This document shows, piece by piece, positions 52,173 through 60,542 of a stretch of DNA of 64,000 nucleotides; the first letter of the stretch is position 1, and each line of letters opens with the position of its first letter. The position numbers and the translations under genes are program-made. The DNA is taken from the NCBI RefSeq assembly GCF_947489565.1, contig NZ_CANLEA010000013.1, forward strand, positions 62,001-126,000, read 5' to 3'. The stretch is from an uncultured Kordia sp. (GTDB taxonomy: Bacteria; Bacteroidota; Bacteroidia; Flavobacteriales; Flavobacteriaceae). The notes beneath the pieces were generated by a model, which was given only the letters and a program-made list of their open reading frames with translations, searched no databases and was not told the origin of the DNA.

Positions 52173-52883
52173 TTATTTTTTAGCAAGAAATGCATTGATG
52201 CGCTGTCCAATTTCTTCAATCGTTAACAAAATTGCTTTGTTTTTAATACGATTGGCTGCTTCGGCTTCGTTCAATTCATTTTTCTCTCTTTTAGATTGAA
52301 ATTCTTTAGTCACAATTGTGGAGAATGGAATTAATCCAGTTCGAACGTCCAAAATGATCAATTGTGTGGTTGCAAAGGCTTTGATGTCTGATTTAGAAAA
52401 CAATTTATAACGCGCATACAAATCACTATTGATAGAATAAATCACAACAATATCCGATTGTGTTCGTACGGCAGCTTCTCGTATGTTTGTAAACGTCGGG
52501 TTGTGAGAAATGAGTAACTCTGGAATCTTAGAAATCTTTGTTACACGATTTGAAGCTTTGAATTTTGCTGTAAATAAATCTAAGTATTCTTGTTGCGATT
52601 TTAAATATTGCTCATTGTTTCGGTAATATCCTTGTTGACTTTGCGTGCTTTCCAATTTTACCAACGAAACCCTTAAGTTATTGGGTAGCGAATAGTTTCC
52701 GTCAAGAATTTTTTTAATATTCTCTTCTGAAATAGTAGACGCTCTGTCGTTGAATAATGATTGTGTAATTGATGAATCTGCCTGATAATTTACAGGAGCA
52801 GGATATCCTTGTCCATAAGATGGTCCTCCAACAGCACAAGATGTCAATGCTAAAAAGAGCATTAAATACAATAAATTTCTCAT
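52173..52883 (-). CDS. lipoprotein, possibly CsgG/LpoB-like
   Basis: This 236-residue protein starts MRNLLYLMLFLALTSCAVGG, a clear lipoprotein signal with Cys 16. The later part (SDIVVIYSINSDLYARYKLF, AFATTQLIILDVRTGLIPFS, TVTKE-like end) resembles the alpha/beta core of CsgG/LpoB-type outer-membrane lipoproteins, where a strand is followed by VxDxxTG-type turns; this likeness is by eye only. It is co-transcribed with the 182-residue secreted protein and lies near several peptidoglycan enzymes, which would suit a cell-wall accessory role. Confidence 0.6.
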   Translation of the reverse strand: MRNLLYLMLFLALTSCAVGGPSYGQGYPAPVNYQADSSITQSLFNDRASTISEENIKKILDGNYSLPNNLRVSLVKLESTQSQQGYYRNNEQYLKSQQEYLDLFTAKFKASNRVTKISKIPELLISHNPTFTNIREAAVRTQSDIVVIYSINSDLYARYKLFSKSDIKAFATTQLIILDVRTGLIPFSTIVTKEFQSKREKNELNEAEAANRIKNKAILLTIEEIGQRINAFLAKK

Positions 52884-52946
52884 GATTTTAATGTTAACGG
52901 TTTGCTTAGTGATGTAATGTACTAAGTTATCGTAAGAAGATCAACT

Positions 52947-53885
52947 TTATTGCTTTACAATTAACTTTTGTCCCACACGCAAGGTAGATGTTCTACGAAT
53001 AGAATTGTCTTTACACAATCGGGCAATAGAAACATTGTATTTGTTTGAAATTCTCGATAAAGTATCGCCGCGACGTACGGTATATACCTTCGTTTCTTCC
53101 GCTTTGCTAGCAATGGCTTCTTCTTCGGTAGTGCACAATTCAATTTTTGATTTTCGTTTCGAATTATGTCTATACGCACTTGTCCAACGACGCGTTACCC
53201 AAATTTCATTGCTTCGTATCAAATTGTCTTCATTTGAAAAATCGAACACATATTCTGGATGAATTGGAATTCCTTGATACAATACTTCTAAATGCAAATG
53301 ACTTCCGCGTGCATTCCCTGTAGTTCCGCCAGCACCGATTATTTGCCCTTTTTGGACCGTATCGTTCACTTTTACCAATTGCTTGGATAAATGCGCATAT
53401 ACTGTCTCTAAGCCGTTAAAATGGCGTACAACAACTGTTTTTCCGTGTCCTGAATGGTAATTTACATATCGAACAACGCCATCAAACATAGACATTACAC
53501 GATCGCCAGTAATCAAATCAATGTCAATTCCGTTGTGTGGTCTACGATTTCGCCAGCCATAACGAGAAGTAATGACTTTTTTTCGCGGAATAGGCGAGGC
53601 ATACGTACTATCGTCAAATTTGATTTGTAACGGATATTGCTTTTTAATGTTTTTATACGGATTGAATACTTTGGTGTTCCAGTTTTCTGCAATCCAGTCT
53701 TTTTTAGGAGTTTCTATATGTTGTAAGCTTTGCAAAGTAATAGAAACTGCTGGAAAAGCAGGATTTACTTTGATGGCTTTTGTGTCAATTTTAACTGCAG
53801 TGTCAACAGATACACTGTCTTTTGTCTGACTGTACGCTGTGATAGAAATAAGACAGGTACAAACGAACAAATACAATAATTTCAT
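52947..53885 (-). CDS. M23 peptidoglycan endopeptidase with LysM domain
   Basis: This 312-residue protein has a signal peptide (ending TAYSQ), an M23 zinc endopeptidase domain (about residues 100-220; metal ligands in NGIDIDLITGD, AHLSKQ and HLHLEV) and a C-terminal LysM (about 268-310: YTVRRGDTLSRISNKYNVS, LRVGQKLIV) for peptidoglycan attachment. It should cut stem-peptide cross-links. The linker from about 220 is basic. It belongs to a same-strand series of envelope genes from 57 kb to 51.6 kb. Confidence 0.9.
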   Translation of the reverse strand: MKLLYLFVCTCLISITAYSQTKDSVSVDTAVKIDTKAIKVNPAFPAVSITLQSLQHIETPKKDWIAENWNTKVFNPYKNIKKQYPLQIKFDDSTYASPIPRKKVITSRYGWRNRRPHNGIDIDLITGDRVMSMFDGVVRYVNYHSGHGKTVVVRHFNGLETVYAHLSKQLVKVNDTVQKGQIIGAGGTTGNARGSHLHLEVLYQGIPIHPEYVFDFSNEDNLIRSNEIWVTRRWTSAYRHNSKRKSKIELCTTEEEAIASKAEETKVYTVRRGDTLSRISNKYNVSIARLCKDNSIRRTSTLRVGQKLIVKQ

Positions 53886-53981
53886 GAGTAATTTTAATTT
53901 AGTTTTTTAACATAGATTTTCTAGGGAACTGCAATAATAACGCATTCCTGAAGGATAAATTGTGAGGCTATTTTTCGGACG

Positions 53982-55313
53982 TTATTCTGTAATATAATTC
54001 ATAGGATCCAGACGTTTTCCGTGCTGACGCACTTCATAGTGTAAATGTGGCGCTGTAGATAATCCTGTGTTGCCAACATAGCCAATAATAGCTCCTTTTT
54101 TCACGCTTGCGCCAGTTTTCGTATTAAATCCTTTCAAATGTGCATACCAAGTTTCAAAACCATCGGCATGTGAAATGACAATTAAATTTCCCCAATTGCC
54201 TTCGTCTTTGGCTTTTACAATAGTTCCGTCTGCAGTAGCAACAATCGGTGTTCCTGTGGCAGCTTTAATATCAATTCCGCCATGTGCAGTGCTGCTTTTT
54301 AGTTTTGGATGCTTTCGAACTGCGCCAAACTTAGAAGAAATATGTCTTTCAGTCTTGTTCTGTACAGGAAACAGTGTCGGAGTTCCATTTTCTTTGACAA
54401 TGGCAGTAGGCAAGGTTTCAACCGGAATGATGACTTCCTCCGTACTTTTAAACGCCATAAAAGCCAATCCAATTACAGGAATTAAAAGCAAATACGTGAA
54501 TTTTAAGTTGTTTTTTGATTGTGATTTTGTAATCATTTCTATTCGTTTTTTGAGTGTGGGTTGTGAAAAATAATTATATGCAGGATTTGCATCTTGTGTT
54601 TCAAGACTTCCTAGCAATAATGTTAAGTATGATGACTTCTTAACTTTTTGCTCGGCTAACACAAATGCATCTGCTTGAAATTCGTGAATCGATTTTAAAG
54701 ATTTTCTATATAAATAGGCGAGTGGATTGAACCAACAAAGTGCGATAAAAACCTCTGTACAGACGACATCTACAGAATGTAATTTGGAAATATGCGCTTT
54801 TTCGTGTGTAAGAATGCATTGATCAATCGAAGCTGCTTTTGACGTTGGAACAAAAATCCAATGAAAATAAGAGAATACTTCTGAAACATTCGCGCTGTAT
54901 ATGGTTGTATTGTTTGAGGATACTTTTTCTGATTGATTCTTAAGCCTGAATATTTGATACGTAGTTTGTATGAATCGGATTAAAAAACAAGCGACACCAA
55001 CAAGATACACGGAAAAAATCCAGAAGCTATAATCAATAGTTTGATGGTTTGTGCTAATACTTGCTGTTGCAACTGCTGAAGTCTCTGAATACGTTGTAAA
55101 ATCGTCAAATAGTGGAATTTCCAAAGCAAATAACTGTATTTCTGGAAACAATAGATTGCTAAACGGAATCAGCAATGACAATGGAATCAAGGCTAAAAGT
55201 AGTGTTCTGTTAAATCTATGAAACGTAAATCGGCTAAAAAACCATCTGTACAACAAATAAAAGCTGCCAAATACCAAACTGACCTGAAAAAGATATACTA
55301 AAATGCTATTCAT
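53982..55313 (-). CDS. M56 (BlaR1-type) - M23 fusion metallopeptidase
   Basis: This 443-residue protein has about four membrane segments and an M56 gluzincin domain with LTHEKAHISKLHSVDV (HExxH variant HEKAH, about residues 168-172) and the Glu region EFQADAFVLAE. In place of the penicillin-binding sensor of BlaR1, the C-terminal 115 residues are an M23 peptidoglycan peptidase (GGIDIKAATGTPIVA, YAHLKGFN, PHLHYEVRQHGKRLDP). It overlaps the BlaI-type repressor by eight bases. By analogy it may sense cell-wall fragments and cleave BlaI, while the M23 part binds or cuts wall; inference. Confidence 0.88.
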   Translation of the reverse strand: MNSILVYLFQVSLVFGSFYLLYRWFFSRFTFHRFNRTLLLALIPLSLLIPFSNLLFPEIQLFALEIPLFDDFTTYSETSAVATASISTNHQTIDYSFWIFSVYLVGVACFLIRFIQTTYQIFRLKNQSEKVSSNNTTIYSANVSEVFSYFHWIFVPTSKAASIDQCILTHEKAHISKLHSVDVVCTEVFIALCWFNPLAYLYRKSLKSIHEFQADAFVLAEQKVKKSSYLTLLLGSLETQDANPAYNYFSQPTLKKRIEMITKSQSKNNLKFTYLLLIPVIGLAFMAFKSTEEVIIPVETLPTAIVKENGTPTLFPVQNKTERHISSKFGAVRKHPKLKSSTAHGGIDIKAATGTPIVATADGTIVKAKDEGNWGNLIVISHADGFETWYAHLKGFNTKTGASVKKGAIIGYVGNTGLSTAPHLHYEVRQHGKRLDPMNYITE

Positions 55314-55689
55314 CGTTTGCTTTTAAGGTTTTAATCTTTTCTTCTAAAATAGCTTTCATTTGTTCCATTTCGGTCAAATTCAACGTATCACTTTCTGCAA
55401 AAAACGAAGCAAACGTACTGGTAGAACCGTTAAAAAAATTACCAATGACTTGTTTGATGTGTTGTGAAAAATAACGTTCTTTCGAAATCGCAGGTGAATA
55501 CTGACGAATCTTTCCGTAGGTTTCAAAATTCAAAAATTGCTTTCGTACCAACACACGAACTACCGTGGAAATTGTGGTATATGCGGGTTTTGGTTCAGGA
55601 AATTGTTCTACAATATCTTTGAGAAATGCTTTGTCTAATTTCCAGACATATTGCATGACTTGTTCTTCAGCTTTGGTTAACTCGTTCAT
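55306..55689 (-). CDS. BlaI/MecI/CopY-family transcriptional repressor
   Basis: This 127-residue protein has the family winged helix: LTKAEEQVMQYVWKLDKAFL, PAYTTISTVVRVLVRKQFL (recognition helix region) and YGKIRQYSPAISKERYF, then a dimerisation helix segment. It should bind dyads of the ACTAC/GTAGT type and be inactivated by the coupled M56 protease encoded by the next gene (8-base overlap). Two matching dyads lie upstream (55720-55753), so it probably represses its own operon. Confidence 0.92.
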   Translation of the reverse strand: MNELTKAEEQVMQYVWKLDKAFLKDIVEQFPEPKPAYTTISTVVRVLVRKQFLNFETYGKIRQYSPAISKERYFSQHIKQVIGNFFNGSTSTFASFFAESDTLNLTEMEQMKAILEEKIKTLKANDE

Positions 55690-55719
55690 GCTGCAAATAT
55701 AGAAGAATATTTTAATATA

Positions 55720-55753
55720 ACTATAAAAATAGTCATAAAACTATATTTGTAGT
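55720..55753. promoter_or_regulatory. two phased BlaI-like operator dyads
   Basis: ACTAT-AAAA-ATAGT (55720-55733) is a perfect inverted repeat and ACTAT-ATTT-GTAGT (55740-55753) has one mismatch. Both have a four-base spacer and are exactly 20 bases apart, about two helical turns. They lie 31-64 bases upstream of the BlaI start (55689) and resemble known BlaI operators. Confidence 0.6.
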
Positions 55754-55830
55754 CATATATAAAATTTAATTGAATTATTTTAAGTGTTTAAATCATTGAT
55801 TTAAAACCAGTTGAGTTTATTTAATTAACC

Positions 55831-57033
55831 TTAAAGTTTAAGATTGTTATTTTTGATATATTCTTGAATTCTAGGAATTTGTGAATCTAAATCAATGGCT
55901 TTCTGATAAAAATCGTGCGCTTTAATATGCTCTTTTCTGCAAAAATGATACAGTCCAAAATTGCGATATACATACGCATCACTTGGGTCTAATTCGTATG
56001 CTATTTCCGTATCTTTGAGTCCTTCTTCAAGCAAACCTAACTCCAATTTTGAAAACCCACGATTGCAATAAGAATATGCTTTTACAGTATGAATATCTTT
56101 AGAAGTATCTTTGTCTTTCTCAATTTCAATGATAGCAGTGTTCAATTTTGAGATAGCTTCTTCATGTTGTCCAATAACGCCAAGCGTAAATCCGTAATTA
56201 TTAAGCACAAACGGATTTGTAGGTTCAATTTCATAAGCTTTTTTAAATGCTTCCAATGCTCCATGATAGTCTTTTTTATAAAGTGCTACATTTCCAAGAT
56301 TGATAAAATCCACTACATCAAAAGAATCACTAAACTTTTCTGAGTACATTTCTTGAATTTTTGCAGCATTTGCGTCTTGTTTAGCGTGCAAATATCCAGA
56401 AATCGCAAGTCTATATATCTCAGGATCCTCAGGAAAAGCGGGAATGCATGTTTCAAATAATTTAGCAGCTACTAAAAATTCCCCATCATCATAATATGCA
56501 AGCGCCTTCTTAGGAATAGCATACACTTGTCTTAATTTCCATAAATGTAATAATTGCTGTCCATCATTATGAACTACAGTGCCGTCATGCAAAGTAACCG
56601 CATCTCTATTTGGGAAAATATTATTCAAAAAATCAAGCGAACAGGAAAAAACCAAGGCAAAAATGACCAACTCTGTAATATTGTCGTACTGATTGATGGA
56701 AAGGAGTACAATTCCAATTCCTGCCACGATCAAAGAGAGTAGCGGACCAAAAATAGTGACAATAAAGCTTGTACGAATGGAAATATCTTTAGCATGCATC
56801 ACACACAATCCGCCTTTCCAATAAAACAAATTGAACTTAAAAAAGCATTCCAAGCGGCCTAATTGAAACTGAAAAGATTTCTCCGGATTTCCCAACGATC
56901 CCATATATACGGTGACTTTCTCTTTGGTCAACAACAATGCAGGAATGGCATGTCCCAACTCATGAATTACAGTTGTGAGGAGTCGGAATGTCAGCAAAGC
57001 CAACATAAAAATAATTGCAACTTCTGAAGGCAT
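55831..57033 (-). CDS. M50-family membrane metallopeptidase with TPR repeats
   Basis: This 400-residue protein has an N-terminal membrane region with the zinc motif VIHELGHAIPALLL (HExxH, about residues 23-27) typical of site-2-type M50 proteases, with three to four membrane helices, and a second part with DFLNNIFPNRDAVTLHDG. From about residue 165 to 390 there are TPR units (LGNVALYKKDYHGALEAFKKA, YRNFGLYHFCRKEHIKAHDFY). It may cleave membrane proteins in the plane of the bilayer; targets unknown. It is on the same strand as the BlaI unit but 141 bases upstream with the operator region between. Confidence 0.8.
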   Translation of the reverse strand: MPSEVAIIFMLALLTFRLLTTVIHELGHAIPALLLTKEKVTVYMGSLGNPEKSFQFQLGRLECFFKFNLFYWKGGLCVMHAKDISIRTSFIVTIFGPLLSLIVAGIGIVLLSINQYDNITELVIFALVFSCSLDFLNNIFPNRDAVTLHDGTVVHNDGQQLLHLWKLRQVYAIPKKALAYYDDGEFLVAAKLFETCIPAFPEDPEIYRLAISGYLHAKQDANAAKIQEMYSEKFSDSFDVVDFINLGNVALYKKDYHGALEAFKKAYEIEPTNPFVLNNYGFTLGVIGQHEEAISKLNTAIIEIEKDKDTSKDIHTVKAYSYCNRGFSKLELGLLEEGLKDTEIAYELDPSDAYVYRNFGLYHFCRKEHIKAHDFYQKAIDLDSQIPRIQEYIKNNNLKL

Positions 57034-57167
57034 GTAGATTATTTGGTGTTGTAAAGTTATGGTAAATTTCGGAATAATAAATTGTTTGAAGTAATTTCAA
57101 AAATTCCTCCCTATATTTACTTTTTAAACGTTTATTTATTAGAGAAAATAAAATAATTCATCAAATC

Positions 57168-57617
57168 ATGAAAACATTCATCGTACTACTGTTTACAGCA
57201 TTTTCCATACAATTCGGAATAGCACAAACCTATTCAGGCAATCAAGAAGATATTGATAAAATTTTACACAATATAGAGACCTTTTCCAGTCATGTCAATA
57301 CATCTAATTATAAAATGATTGGCGCTGCGTATACAGAAGATGCAAAAATATTTCCACAACGCGGAGATATCATTGCAAGCAGAGAAAGCATCATAAAATA
57401 TTGGATTTTACCAGAAGGCGTAAAAACCATGAATCATAAAATCACACCCGTTGAAATTACCATTGTAGATGACACCGCGTATGATCATGGATATTATGAA
57501 GGCACAACATTAAAGGCCAATGGAGACAAAAGCTCTTGGAAAGGCAAATATGTAATTGTTTGGAAACGAGTAGGAGATGACTGGAAAATATACTTAGACA
57601 TTTGGAATTCGATATAA
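57168..57617 (+). CDS. secreted SnoaL/DUF4440-like (NTF2 fold) protein
   Basis: This 149-residue protein has a signal peptide (ending FGIAQ) followed by an NTF2-like cone fold: IDKILHNIETFSSHVNTS, YTEDAKIFPQRGDIIASRE and GKYVIVWKRVGDDWKIYLD, as in DUF4440 proteins. Such domains act as small-molecule-binding isomerases or as non-enzymatic partners. Substrate unknown. It is divergent from the M50 gene and is followed at 57671 by another secreted protein on the same strand, likely co-transcribed. Confidence 0.8.
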   Translation: MKTFIVLLFTAFSIQFGIAQTYSGNQEDIDKILHNIETFSSHVNTSNYKMIGAAYTEDAKIFPQRGDIIASRESIIKYWILPEGVKTMNHKITPVEITIVDDTAYDHGYYEGTTLKANGDKSSWKGKYVIVWKRVGDDWKIYLDIWNSI

Positions 57618-57670
57618 AAACCGAATCAAACCATAACAGTATATTTATAATCCTAAATTCATTTTCTATC

Positions 57671-58243
57671 ATGACCTTCAAACTAAAGTATATCCTAATA
57701 ATCACTTGTTTCATCTCTTTCTCTGCGCTTTCGCAAGAAATAACACCAGCCAAAAAATTCTGGAATTCACTGCAAAAACATTGTGGAAGAGCATACGAAG
57801 GCACTTTAGAACTTCCGAAAGAAGACAAAGACTTTGGAGGAAAAACATTGACAATGCATGTTCGTAAGTGTACTGAGACTGAAATAAAGATTCCATTTTT
57901 TGTGGGAGAAGACAAATCGCGCACGTGGATTTTAACCTATAAAAACGATCGCATCACACTAAAACATGATCACAGACACAAAGATGGTTCCGAAGACAAA
58001 ATCAATTTCTATGGTGGAACTTCTGCAAATACTGGAAAAGCTGATATTCAAGTATTTCCAGCAGATGCGAAAACTCAAAAAATGATTCCTGCGGCGGCAA
58101 CCAATGTGTGGTGGATTACGATTGATGAAACAACATTTACCTATAATCTTAGACGTTTAGGAACCGATCGTGTATTTAAAGTCGTGATGGATATCACAAA
58201 ACCAATCAAAACACCAGAAGCTCCTTGGGGCTGGAAAGAATAA
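57671..58243 (+). CDS. secreted protein of unknown function
   Basis: The start at 57671 gives a clean signal peptide (MTFKLKYILIITCFISFSAL, cleaved near LSQ); an in-frame ATG at 57602 inside the preceding gene would spoil it. The 190-residue protein contains a beta-sandwich-like region: PLKED-type turns, TMHVRKCTETEIKIPFFVG, WILTYKNDRITLKHDHRHKD and VWWITIDETTFTYNLRRLG. It looks like a family common in marine flavobacteria, but I cannot name it. Confidence 0.65.
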   Translation: MTFKLKYILIITCFISFSALSQEITPAKKFWNSLQKHCGRAYEGTLELPKEDKDFGGKTLTMHVRKCTETEIKIPFFVGEDKSRTWILTYKNDRITLKHDHRHKDGSEDKINFYGGTSANTGKADIQVFPADAKTQKMIPAAATNVWWITIDETTFTYNLRRLGTDRVFKVVMDITKPIKTPEAPWGWKE

Positions 58244-58321
58244 TCAGTTGGAGTATAAACTACAAAAAACCATCATTCACAATAAGAATGATAGCTTTTT
58301 GTATGATAAAATATATTGTTG

Positions 58322-59989
58322 TTATTCAGGCAAAATGCTCATTTCAAAACTAAATAATTGATTCGGATCATACATAGATTTGATTCTTCGCAATTTTTCC
58401 AAATTTTTCTTTGTATAATAGATTTCAAGCAATTCTAAGCGATTTTCATCTTTTTCAATATCAGGAACTAAGGTTTTATCGACAAAATTGATGAATGAAC
58501 CTTCTGTGTGTTCTGCAATGGATTCTCTGAATGTTTTAACCCATTTCAAATACTCAATATTTCTACCTTCATTAGTAAAAGCATTGGAAACATCGTCCCA
58601 CCAAGCTTGTATTTGCAACATATATGGTTTTTGAGCATACCCAAAAGCATTGCTGTCTGCATTTCTAGTTACCGCGCCGCCCATGCAATGAAAACTCATA
58701 TACATATTGACATCAGCGTAATAACAAGATCCTTTTAAATAATCATAAATAGCTTCTACCAAGGCTCTGTGGTTTACAGTATCTTTTGGAAAACTAGAAG
58801 ACACTTTATGCGGATGTGGTTGATCACACGTTGAACTAGGTCCTCTATCAGGTAATACCGTTAAATCTAAGTTTTTGCATTCTTTTAAAGTATTCTCAGC
58901 ATACTGAATACTGCCTATTGGGTTAATAAAATCAATTAACATACGTTGATTTGCTGCATAAGAATCAAACGAAGTATTATCTGTTGTCATGACAGATTTT
59001 GATTGAAAACTATTCTCATTAGAAGATATAGAGAAGTCTGCTTGAGAATTATTTTCTTGTAAGGATTCAGAATATCCTTTTGGCATTTCTTTAAAAGTAG
59101 TTTCGGTAATTTTATCTACGACTAAGACTCCGAAATAGTCTATCAATAACTTTAATAATTCAACTTTAGAACCATAAAATTTTCCACCCATACGACCTTG
59201 GACATCAGATTTTTTTCCATCTGGCGATTTTACAATAAGCATGTTGCAGGTAGCTGAAAGCGCTTCGTCTATTCCGTCTTTTTTGGCGTGTAACTCTGCC
59301 CATTTTGTAATAACATCTTTGATTTCATCAGGTTTTTCCCATTGCAATGAAAAATTAGTAGTTACAGGAAGAATGGAGACGAGTTTGAATTCAAAACGAA
59401 TGACAACACCAAAATTTCCGCCGCCGCCGCCTTTTAATGCCCAAAAGAGATCAGAATGTTCTTCTTCCGAGGCATGTACTATATCTCCATTGGCTAATAC
59501 AATTTCAATTTTAGTAACGGAATCACAGGTTAAACCGTATTTTCTAACCGAAACTCCCCAACCGCCACCTTGAGTAAGTCCGCCAACATTTACAGATTGG
59601 CAACCGCCACTAGGAATTGTTTTTCCTTTTTTAGCCAGTTCAGTATACACTTGCCCTAATTGTTTTCCTGCGGGAATCCAGAGTTTTTCTGTATTTTCGT
59701 CAAAAGGAGGAAGTGTATGTATTTCTGATAAATCGATAATAATTGCCTTATCAGCAGAACACATTCCTTCATGTTGATGTCCGCCAGAACGAACTCTAAA
59801 TGGAACGCCATGATCTCTGCAATAATTGACACAGTATTGTACATGTTCTGCATGTTTACAATATGCTATAGAAATAGGCATTTTACCAAAACGTGTATTC
59901 GAAATAACACGCGCATAGTGATACAGAGGATCTCCAAAATTTACAATTTTCAAGTCTTTTGGAGCATGATCTTTAAAAGGTGAATTCAT
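58322..59989 (-). CDS. berberine-bridge-enzyme-type FAD-dependent oxidase
   Basis: This 555-residue protein has a PCMH-type FAD-binding domain: FRVRSGGHQHEG (His 71) and SGGCQSVNVGGLTQGGGWG (Cys 130). In relatives a His and a Cys at these sites hold the flavin by two covalent bonds. The C-terminal BBE domain is partly visible (MYDPNQLFSFEMSILPE at the end). Middle region is an unusual substrate domain of about 300 residues. It would oxidise an alcohol or sugar with O2, making peroxide. No signal peptide is seen. It is divergent from a DUF3574 lipoprotein gene. Confidence 0.83.
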   Translation of the reverse strand: MNSPFKDHAPKDLKIVNFGDPLYHYARVISNTRFGKMPISIAYCKHAEHVQYCVNYCRDHGVPFRVRSGGHQHEGMCSADKAIIIDLSEIHTLPPFDENTEKLWIPAGKQLGQVYTELAKKGKTIPSGGCQSVNVGGLTQGGGWGVSVRKYGLTCDSVTKIEIVLANGDIVHASEEEHSDLFWALKGGGGGNFGVVIRFEFKLVSILPVTTNFSLQWEKPDEIKDVITKWAELHAKKDGIDEALSATCNMLIVKSPDGKKSDVQGRMGGKFYGSKVELLKLLIDYFGVLVVDKITETTFKEMPKGYSESLQENNSQADFSISSNENSFQSKSVMTTDNTSFDSYAANQRMLIDFINPIGSIQYAENTLKECKNLDLTVLPDRGPSSTCDQPHPHKVSSSFPKDTVNHRALVEAIYDYLKGSCYYADVNMYMSFHCMGGAVTRNADSNAFGYAQKPYMLQIQAWWDDVSNAFTNEGRNIEYLKWVKTFRESIAEHTEGSFINFVDKTLVPDIEKDENRLELLEIYYTKKNLEKLRRIKSMYDPNQLFSFEMSILPE

Positions 59990-60094
59990 GAAATATGATG
60001 GTTAAGTTAGTAGTTTAATGTTTCTAAAAGTAAGAAAATATCTTGGCAAAATTCAGTACATTCACGTCATAATTACCAAATCTCCAGAAAGATC

Positions 60095-60490
60095 ATGAAA
60101 ACCTATTTAAAATATATCCTCATTAGTGTAGTTGCTATATTCTTTGTTGCTTGTAGTACAACTAAATTTCAGACCAATCATATCAAAACTGAGCTGTATT
60201 TTGGACTTTCCAAGAAAAATGGAGTCGTTACAGAACAAGAATGGAATGCATTTAAACTCGATTATATTAGCAAACGATTTGCTGGCTATACAGAAATACA
60301 ATCGAAAGGTTTTTGGACGAATCCGAAAGGAGAAACCGTTTCCGAAAATTCCAGATTGATTATTTATCTTAACAAAGGCACACAACAAGACAGTCTTGAT
60401 ATTGTGTATGTTATTGATAATTACAAACAACTATTTAATCAAGAATCAGTTTTAAAAATTGAAACACCTGTAAAAGCTATTTTTGAGTAA
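60095..60490 (+). CDS. DUF3574 lipoprotein
   Basis: This 131-residue protein starts with a lipoprotein signal (ISVVAIFFVACST, Cys 20). The mature domain matches DUF3574: TELYFGLSKKNGVVTEQEWN, DYISKRFAGYTEIQSKGFW, SRLIIYLNKGTQQDSLDIVY. This is a ferredoxin-like fold of unknown function. It lies 52 bases upstream of the Old Yellow Enzyme gene on the same strand and may be in its operon. Confidence 0.82.
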   Translation: MKTYLKYILISVVAIFFVACSTTKFQTNHIKTELYFGLSKKNGVVTEQEWNAFKLDYISKRFAGYTEIQSKGFWTNPKGETVSENSRLIIYLNKGTQQDSLDIVYVIDNYKQLFNQESVLKIETPVKAIFE

Positions 60491-60542
60491 TCATACAAAA
60501 GAAATCTACAACTAAATGTATTTTTACAAAAAATAGTACCAA

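Noticed and set aside
57457-57924. Reverse frame of 155 codons
   Set aside because: It is antisense to two plus-strand genes with signal peptides and recognisable domains.
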